Shown: positions 55,859 through 64,000 of the stretch, in pieces | Position numbering within the stretch: position 1 is the stretch's first letter | How the letters are laid out: each line of letters starts with the position of its first letter | Source: Mytilisepta virgata | Lineage: Eukaryota; Mollusca; Bivalvia; Mytilida; Mytilidae | Direction: 5' to 3' | Assembly (NCBI GenBank): GCA_028015205.1 | Contig: CM051519.1 | Coordinates: 89,301,539 to 89,365,538 of the forward strand | Length of the DNA: 64,000 bases | Notes under the pieces: generated by a model | What the model was told of the DNA's origin: nothing | The model's database searches: none | What the model saw: only the letters and a program-made list of their open reading frames with translations | Program-made: the position numbers and the translations under genes

Positions 55859-57665
55859 ATAGTGTTGACAGTAATTGTCAGATTTCTTTGCCTATTATAT
55901 ATACACATGTAGTTAATCTTTAAAGTACAGAACGATCATTATTAAGCATGGATTTCCAGTCAATCCAGTGTAAAGTGAAGTCTTATACTTGCAATGTTGA
56001 TGATGAGTTGAATAGCAATAAAAGTGACGATACTTGCTTAACTGTCATCAGGGTGTGATGTAATAATTCTTTGTCGATAATTAATCCATCTCTTGATCTG
56101 AAGTAATATTTGTTTTAATCTGGCACTTGTTTTTTATAGCAGTCCAGAGCTGTCTTTTTTGTGAGCTATTTCGCATTCAGGCCGTGTCATTTTGATTAGG
56201 ACCAAAAATTATATCCCAGATGGTTTTATTTTTCATACAAAGAGTTTTAAGATCTAGAATACACACCATTGGTGGCGTTTTCATAATAATTAACAAAAAA
56301 TTTATTCAAAAGATTTATTATTCAATAAAATATATCACAGATACTTGAAAACTTGATGTATTATAATAAAATTTTCAATTATAACAAAACAAAAGTCAAA
56401 AGCAAAAATAACAGAAACAAACATACAGACAGGATTAACGCCACTGTCATGACTGTAGTAGATTGACTAAAACATTTTAAACATGCAAATTACCACTTTA
56501 TTACTCAATTTTCTCAAGCTTCTTGGCAACGAAAGCAAATTCAAGAAGAATATTTTAAAATTAGAATACTAGTAATACATATTGAATCTGCATGAACATC
56601 CCAACCCTGGAGAATAAGAATACGTTTTAATTTAATTTATCAATGACATGACTGCAAGATAACCAGGATATTTTTTGAAGAATACACTAAGCTTATACAG
56701 AAATTAATACAATCTTCATACACATATCTATCATTTGGAGAGACTTTACATATACATCAACAGTTTATACAAATATATTGCAAAGGAAGGGAATAATACT
56801 GATGGATTAATTAGGAAAACATGATTATTATTGCTTTTGCTAAAAACCTACATGTATCGAAAATACATATTATACAACAGACACACATATTTAAAATACT
56901 TATGTTGTGTTACAACATTTTTTGAGCAAACAAAATAATAACAGGAACTCCAGAAATTGTATTTGAACCACTTTTTACATTGACATATAAAACAATGTAT
57001 CTAGCTACATCAAAAGAAAATACACAAAAGCATAAGAGACATACATTTTACATACATGTAATGACATGCATGGGTTTCTTTCAGTGAGAGATACAACAAA
57101 ATATAGATCACAGCTATTTGATTTATAAAAGTATTTCTATAAAAAGTTGATTCGCTAAGAAAAATCACAGGAAAGATGAGAATTTTGTGAAAGTTTTCCT
57201 CCGCACATTTTGTTGCGCCATATTTCCCAATTACTAAAACCTATCGCTAGGGTACATAGTACTTTTACCCACCACCTACAGTACATTCTCTAAAAGTCTA
57301 CTTAATTTTAATATCAGCACAAATTTATTCAGCACCATGAACACTTTGAAAAGAAATAACCATATCTATGTCAATGAGATTCTTAATCTCTATTAACGTT
57401 TATCCTGTTTTCTCCTTGTATACATTTCCCCCCTTCCCTGGATTAAAGTTGTCCCAATTTTTGTTTGTTTGCCCTTCAGGCATCTTTGTTCATCACCATA
57501 TCTTTTTTCTTTAGAACAGTTTCCCTAGAGGAAAAAAATATTTTCAAAGCGAAAACTAGAAAGTCACATGAATACACGCTGGTCATTTATAATTTATCAC
57601 TTGAACAGTTAAGTGCAACAGAAAATTATTTGAAAAAAAACTATTTAAAAGAAGGTAAAAACACA
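55859..57665. other. Spacer, probably including the 3' UTR of the minus-strand gene
   Basis: AT-rich, with no coding exon recognised on either strand. TTTATT motifs (AATAAA on the minus strand), for example near 57325, could be poly(A) signals for the gene ending at 57666. Confidence 0.4.
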
Positions 57666-57776
57666 TTATTTTAGAGTACAACTCCAGTTAATAGGATTAT
57701 AGCGTAGTCTTTCTCTGTCATGTCGATCTTCTAAGAACTTGTTCTGTCGTTTCGACTCCCAGTGATCTTCCATAAA
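57666..57776 (-). CDS. Unrecognised gene, terminal exon
   Basis: Phase-0 exon coding for 36 residues, starting FMEDHWESKRQNKFL and ending NPINWSCTLK with TAA at 57668-57666. The acceptor has a run of T before CAG (57779-57777). Confidence 0.65.
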   Translation of the reverse strand, partial: FMEDHWESKRQNKFLEDRHDRERLRYNPINWSCTLK

Positions 57777-59836
57777 CTGAAAAAAAATTAAATGTTGTTT
57801 TAAAGGAGAATGTGTATGAACTTCACAGATTACACTGAAATGCCAATCGACGTCGCCGGCAACTCCCGGATACGAGAGCTTTTTTGGCTTTACCCCTTTC
57901 GGTCATTTTGGTATTTTTGAATTTGCTCTTCAAAGTTTTGGATTATTGTTTTGGTTTTCCACATTTTAGGCCTTGATCACAACTGATGAGTCGTAAATCG
58001 ACGAACTGTGCAGATTTTGTGCATCAAAATTTCTATCAAAGAATTTTATTTTGACCTCTTTATGATATTATCCAATGCCTAAAAGGTTCATGTCGATCCC
58101 GTTTTTATACAGAGTTGGAAGACTATTATTATTTTGCCAGTTTTAGTTCCCGGCTGTCGTATCAAGTTCAAACAAATGTTATGAAAATAATTTGTTGGAA
58201 GTGCAGTTCTTATGGAAACATTTTTGTGTAACTGGAGATTTTCCAATTTTGTTTCTAAATGTTATAAGATAAACAATTAAACTGTAGTTTTTTTTAACTA
58301 CAAACCTCCAACATACCATATCGAAGCATTATCTCTGTAAAAATTCGACACTAATGTGACATTATTTAATAGATCTTAATCAAAAAATTATCTAATATAT
58401 TTTAAAGTATCAGTTTACGAAGGTTCAAGGGCATACAATAACTTATTATTTAATAACTATGATTGTTTATGTATTGTTCCGATGCGTAATACATTTTTCG
58501 ATGAGGAACAACAAGAACTACACTACAGTTTCATTTGTTGCATTTTAATGAATACCTGAAAGGATGCCGTGTTATGAGTATTACGATCATGTCTTTGAAT
58601 ACATTTTGTAATTTTAAAAATATTAAAGGCTTTATCTTATGTCACGTAATTTCTTCATTCTTATAACAATTTCAGTGAAACGACACTTTTTCTTTCGATC
58701 AAGAGGTTTTCAGTGTGTAGTTCATTGGTCAGTAATCTTCCACCCCTTCATGTGTTATTTTAATCAAATACCATGACGTTTGCTAAGTCTGATCTCGCGA
58801 GCAAACTGAAATGAAGAATATTACTAGACCCTTGGTCAATACTGTGCTTTTAACAGAAGAGCTCTCAGTTCAAAACACAAATATATCTTTTATTTCTATG
58901 CACATTGTTTACAACAAGTATGTGTTGTTTGTTTAATGAAATCGTATAATACGCAACACTAACCTGTTTATTTTGATTTCTGTATTGTTGAAGGTACACA
59001 TGTTTCCTCACAAGTTTCTCTACGTCCTCTTGTCTACACTTATTATCATAAGCTATAGATGTTGTACTCTCTATTGTTTTCTCTCTATTAAATTGTATTT
59101 TTTGAAAGTCTTTGTCCAACATTTGCTGCTTTAAAACTTCTCGAAAGTGTTTTCTGAAATTGGAAAATAAACATCTGGATAAAAGTCTGATTTCTAATTT
59201 ATCTTTAAGTCAAGCATTCTTCATCGAATAACCTCGTTTAGGTTGTCACCAGAGCTTCAAAACAATATACATCTATGTTATGAGAAAGACTGCGGGAAAA
59301 ACAGTCAAGCATTCTTCATCAAATAACCTCGTTTAGGTTGTCACCAGAGCTTCAAAACAATATACATCTATGTTATGAGAAAGACTGCGGGAAAACAATA
59401 TACATCTGTGTTATGAGATAGACTGGGGGAAAACAATATACATCTATGTTATGAGATAGACTGGGGGAAAACAATATACATCTGTGTTATGAGATAGACT
59501 GGGGGAAAACAATATACATCTGTGTTATGAGATAGACTGGGGAAAACAATATAATCTATGTTATGAGATAGACTGGGGGAAAACAATATAATCTATGTTA
59601 TGAACAATACTGGCGGAATATACTGTATATAACATTTCAGTAATGCTTTATCAAAAACAAATCTTCTTCTTAGTAAAAATAAAAATAAATTTCAAATAAA
59701 AACAGTTTGGCTTTCGACGATAATCGACGCCACTGAAGACACAAACTAACTGACGCGTGTGAATAGCCTCGTACACTGTAAAACTTGAAAACGACCGTGG
59801 CATCAATCCAATCGCACTGATAGCCATCATTCTCAT
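57666..59836 (-). CDS. Small three-exon gene, unrecognised 128-residue charged helical protein
   Basis: Minus-strand exons 59836-59751, 59153-58964 and 57776-57666 join in frame to 128 residues plus TAA. An in-frame TGA lies directly before the first ATG. Junctions are consensus: donor CA|GTTAGT, acceptor tttcag, donor CAG|GTTAGT, acceptor tttcag. The first exon is neutral (MRMMAISAIGLMPRSF...). The rest is rich in Lys, Arg, Glu and Gln and predicted helical, with KHFREVLKQQMLDKDFQ, RQEDVEKLVRKHVYLQQYR and FMEDHWESKRQNKFLEDR, ending NPINWSCTLK. The style resembles small axonemal or coiled-coil proteins, but I cannot name a family and infer no function. Support is splice-site quality, phase agreement and amino-acid composition. 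A further upstream exon cannot be excluded, and the first exon is the least certain. Confidence 0.65.
58964..59153 (-). CDS. Unrecognised gene, middle exon
   Basis: 190-nt exon open throughout: one base completing Q29, then 63 residues (KHFREVLKQQ ... YRNQNKQ). Acceptor ccaatttcag, donor CAG|GTTAGT. It is strongly charged and likely a long helix. Confidence 0.7.
59206..59605. repeat. Tandem duplication and ~38-bp minisatellite inside the first intron of the minus-strand gene
   Basis: A ~97-bp segment (gtcaagcattcttcatc...gactgcggg) is duplicated near 59207 and 59303. From about 59355 the sequence continues as about seven units of 38 bp (aaacaatatacatctgtgtt...gatagactgggg). The minisatellite monomer is the tail of the larger duplicate. 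Confidence 0.88.
59751..59836 (-). CDS. Unrecognised gene, first coding exon
   Basis: Begins with the ATG complementary to 59836-59834, preceded by in-frame TGA, and codes for 28 residues plus two bases of Q29, ending at CA|GTTAGT. ATGs also occur at codons 3, 4 and 12. Confidence 0.5.
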
Positions 59837-61708
59837 TCAGATATTCATTAATTTATTGGACATGTTGGAGTGAGCTGTATAAAATTACTTAAATTTCAGA
59901 GTTGATTCATCTTTTATTAGCTATATTTTTCCATAATATATTGCGTGAAGAGTATCGTGACCCTAAACGAGTCTTTACGTGTACCTAACTATGACACATT
60001 TTCGACAGATCAACTACCCGAGGTCCAAAAAAATTAGAGAATAACAAGAATGGGGTTATTGAATATTTCATAATCTAATTTAAAATATTATTATGCAATC
60101 TTTTCAAATGTGTTTTTGTAATATTTATTAAACCTTCATCGATCCAGTTTTCGTACGTGCTAAGCGCTTACGTCAAATAATCGATTTTAGATTAATTATA
60201 AGACTTTGAAGGCCTATGCATAAAAATGTCGTATTCTCGATATAACGTGTTTTCTTACTTAATCCTTAGCGAGAAATTTTTATCATTAAGATTTGCGTAC
60301 TAACAAATACACGTGTGAAAATATTCCCAATAAAGAATCCAACGGTAACAAAAGAAGATAAAATTAGCAGGGTATGTTGATCCAAATTGGATAAAGGTCT
60401 TCTAATCTGATAAATCATGTCAACAAGTCTACCTTTTACACAGTTCGTCAGATATTATTTCAAATAATCTAAGTTTAAGTAATGGATTTTGATGATTAGG
60501 ACCGTATTTAAATTACCTGACACCTTTTAACAATAAAAATCGAACTACTATTTTCATGGCCAAGCTTTACCAACGATGACACGATACGTGATCAAATTAG
60601 GCTGTAATATTTGAAAAAAAACTTTTCCAATAAAGTGATTAATTCTACTTCATCATAATGATTATGGGCTTTGACATTTTTATATCGTCCTTTTTGTCTA
60701 CCTCATAAATGATAGTTTAGATAATTCACGAGATTGAAGACCTGGGAGCGAATGAGTCCATTGAAAACCATAGAAATACAAGAGCGATAAAAAAACGAAT
60801 GTTTTTGTAGACAGAATAATCTTTGAAGAAGCGACAGTCGTACTGCAAATATTCACCCTTTTATTTATAAAATGGAATATAATATTTTGCGCATACATAT
60901 ATGACAGTTTGTATTTTATCGGTAATTTGAAGTTCACCATGACTGCGTCTTGGTATGATTTTCACTGACGGCTATGAAAACTAGAACCTCCTCCCCTCTG
61001 AATTTCTGAACCACAAATAAATGCAATAGGAATGTTTATTAGAATTCTAACAGTGCTGACAATCTCATTTAAGGCTTTGTTTTTATCTCAAAGTCAAAAA
61101 ACAATGGCCTATTTTACAAAGATTTTATTGCAAATATTGCCAAAACTAAAATTAGCTGAAATTTTTCTATACGATTAAAAATTGATCTCCGTTAGCTAAA
61201 ACATGATAAGAAATATATTATGTTTTATTTACATGTATTAACCAGCCTGGTTACCAATACACAAGAAACTTTCCTTAAGAAATTAAGTTGTAATTTAATT
61301 CAAGCTAGCTTGCCGTACAATTCTCACGTCGTGGTAGATTAATCATTTTAAATGAAACCAGCCGTGTCTACTTCTGGTTGGATTCAAAAGCTAAATGGAG
61401 GTTATGATCTATAATAAAAAAATAAACTTAAAAAAAATGAAATTAGTCATTCATAGTTTGAACTTCGTGTAGTTTTTCCATTTTTCCTTCACATTACTGT
61501 ACTTAGAAAAATCAGAACAGGATGTATTCATTCTCGATTGTTTTTTCTGTTTCTATTATAAGGAGCAAATTTGTTCAATCGTTGTAAAGAAAAATAGTAT
61601 TTTTGTAATAGTTCATTTGCGCAACGTTGATTATGGAGATTCTATGTTATACAGTTTTGATGCACAGGGTGTTCACATTTCGTCGATTTAGGCCTAAAAA
61701 AATATAGT
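59837..61708. other. AT-rich sequence upstream of the minus-strand gene
   Basis: No exon, RNA gene or strong repeat was recognised. The promoter of the minus-strand gene should lie at its left end, but no clear motif was seen. Confidence 0.4.
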
Positions 61709-61895
61709 TGTGTTTAGAGTAACCCGACCCTACCTAATTTTTAGTGCCTACCCTAATTTTTTTATAACCTTTCTTCAACAAGCACTGTTAAAGTCAAGGT
61801 GACTCCAGTATACAACCTAACTAAAAAAATTATTGTAAAAAAAAAATTCCCTACCTACCCTACCTAACTTTTTTCAGTTTGTTACCCTAAACACA
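61709..61895. mobile_element. ~187-bp inverted-repeat element of a bivalve family
   Basis: Ends are tgtgtttagagtaac on the left and gttaccctaaacaca on the right, inverse copies of each other. The interior has taccctacctaactttt and similar phrases. Related sequence occurs in TMEM43 intron 2 near 32485. It is probably a MITE. Confidence 0.65.
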
Positions 61896-64000
61896 TGTAT
61901 TTTTTTATTTTGCCTTACCGTGGACTCAAGACTCAAGGCCTGAAATGTTGAAAACAAAAACAATAATCCCAAACTTTGAAAATCAAATTTTAAACAAAAT
62001 GCCCAAAAAACCAAAACGGTAAAGCAAAAACTATCTAAGAATAGAGCTATACACAATACAGATACTCCTTAGTTTTTACAAAATTTAACATTTTTCTTAC
62101 ATTAAATTTAAAGCACCAATTTCCGGCTTGTATCGAAATATTAGCAACTATTCCGACTTTTACAGAATTTTTAATCCCATACTCATGTTTTTTTTCTCTT
62201 TTTGAAGTGTCGATTAATTGTATCAATTTTGTTTTTTGTTTGTTCGTTGGTTTTTTTAATTGTGACTTGAGGTCTTCACAGTAAGACCAGTATGATTAAA
62301 GTTCCCACGAAAATACATCTTAAGCTATTACATTATACATACTGAAACAAACATAATTATTGTAGATTTTTTTAAGTGTCTTAGTAATAACAAAGTAGTC
62401 ATTATGTAATCTACACAATCCGAAATGACTAATAAAGAAAACGGTAGTGAAATAAAAATGTTTGCCTATTCTAATATTTGTATCTCCGCTTGTGTATTGG
62501 TATTCATCGATAAGTCACGGCGTAATGGGAGATTTATATTTCCTACAAACACTCCGGCACGAAATTTTTTGATAATATTTGAATACGATCTTGACGTTTT
62601 GATTGTGAACAGAAAACAAATTTCATTGTAACCAAATCTGCAATGTTTACACAAAATAACTTTTACATACACTGAAGATATTTATTATTTATAGATGTTT
62701 GATCAAGAAACCCTTTTCAAATAAAGGTAAATTATATTTTATGCATTGGTTTTACTTCCACTATTTTATAGATCTTAAACCAAAGTTTGATTATTGCATG
62801 CTAATAAACTGCTAACAATCTATAAGATACTCAAAAAATTGCATGCTAATAAACTGCTAACAATCTATAAGATACTCAGAAAAGACATTCATACAATAAA
62901 ATAAAGCATTGCTATAACTATAACATTTTATTTCCAATCAAAGGGCTCCAAAAGGGCAATAAGCATAAAGGATACAACATACAAGACAAAAAGGACGGAA
63001 AGGGCATTACATTGATAGAGTTCACAATAATAAAAACCACACGTAGCATATATGACACAAATAATTTCAAAATAAATATAATATTGATACGATGGTATGG
63101 AAACTATGGCATATTACATGTATTATCATGCAAAAAACTGGCAACAGAGTATAAAATTGCTTGATCCTCACAGTTTAGAATCCAAACAAATTTCTGCCAA
63201 TCAGATAAATTGTAAAAATCTTTAACTTTTGATGATGCAATCTCATATAATATTTTTCCCTGGTCTTATACTGGCTGCACTTCAAATGTAATCACGATAA
63301 AAATCATCGTTTGTAGTGAGCTTAAAAATCCGCCTTGAAATGATATGCGCAATACGCACACTTTTCTCCATCAAACCAAAAGGTAAACTTGTAACTGATA
63401 ACTGCCTCTATACTTTTTTGATAAGTGTGGACAAACAAGTATATATTCAGCAGATACAAAAATCGAATTACAGGTTACAATTTTTTTTGCAGACAAGATA
63501 TCATATTGTTGTTGTCCAAAGAATACAAAATTCACGTTCTTTATACAGTAAAAAAAATTCAAAATACTGCCCTATAGGAAGTGGTTGTATGTTAAAATGG
63601 CAAGCAGCATTCAAACGATATATTTCAAATTTCAGACCGAATATCAAGCCATTCCTTAATTGAGTAATACATGTGATATAATATTATGCAAAACGGGAAA
63701 ATTAGTATTTCCATACCTATATATGTGAATGCATAATATCAATAGAAGTTGACAAGGAATTAACCCAAAATAACATTTAAAAAGCTGAAAAATCAACTTA
63801 AAAAACTTGTTGAATAAATAGAATTAAACATTTTTTACAACATATTTTTTTAAACCTTCATGAACATGAAAGGATACGTTGTTAACTTTCTTTTAAAATT
63901 GCATAATGAATAGATCCAAATTCTAAAAGTCCTTTTAAACAAAATCAATACCCAACGACTTTTAGTCTATTTTCTTTAATTACTTTTAATTGTGATTTAT
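61896..64000. other. AT-rich sequence without a supported gene
   Basis: A 45-bp direct duplication (attgcatgctaataaactgc...) lies at about 62793-62882. Open frames here are short and show no family motif or codon pattern. Confidence 0.45.

Noticed and set aside
63316..63663. 115-residue open frame near the right edge
   Set aside because: AT-rich, no recognisable motif, no splice context or neighbour supporting a gene; it could be chance.

Overview
The window is animal nuclear DNA, almost certainly from a marine mussel (Mytilus or a close mytilid). It is AT-rich, has introns with GT/AG boundaries, a tandem cluster of histone H1 genes without core histones, and many bivalve-type repeats: tRNA-headed SINEs, elements built of ~150-320 bp monomers, small inverted-repeat elements and minisatellites. 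H1-only clusters are, from memory, a published feature of Mytilus. The species call is inference.

Region 1 (1-22024): a head-to-tail array of H1 units of about 3.53 kb, all on the + strand. There are five intact 183-residue H1 genes at 2641, 6167, 9928, 13460 and 18658. Each has a TATA box and an H4-box-like motif upstream, and a histone stem-loop plus downstream element after the stop. Units 1-4 are nearly identical. Unit 3 carries a 226-bp insertion with an 11-bp target duplication at the expected transcription start. Unit 5 is a mosaic: its first ~1.3 kb match units 1-4, the rest matches unit 6, it holds a 1.68-kb repeat insertion, and its H1 differs at 10 residues. Unit 6 is cut off before its promoter and gene and ends in a re-duplicated scrap of spacer.

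Region 2 (23234-48732): a complete TMEM43 (LUMA) gene on the + strand. I assembled it by hand into 12 coding exons giving 407 residues; all phases join and the protein follows vertebrate TMEM43 to the C-terminus. Its introns hold three large minisatellites, four copies of one SINE with clean target duplications, another tRNA-derived element, fold-back elements and bivalve repeats. The most striking feature is that the last 37 bp of coding exon 2 plus its 5' splice site are the first unit of a 46-unit minisatellite filling 2.7 kb of intron 2. The 3' end of exon 4 with its donor has also been duplicated once.

Region 3 (48733-57665): TMEM43 3' flank, a ~30-copy 60/63-bp minisatellite, a bivalve repeat and a ~209-bp inverted-repeat element. 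Region 4 (57666-59836, minus strand): a small three-exon gene for a 128-residue charged helical protein that I do not recognise. Region 5 (59837-64000): AT-rich DNA with one small inverted-repeat element and no gene I can support.

The two named genes are unrelated in function: linker histone supply for chromatin, and an inner nuclear membrane/ER protein. What links them is repeat dynamics: tandem duplication, homogenisation and insertion explain most of the unusual structure here.
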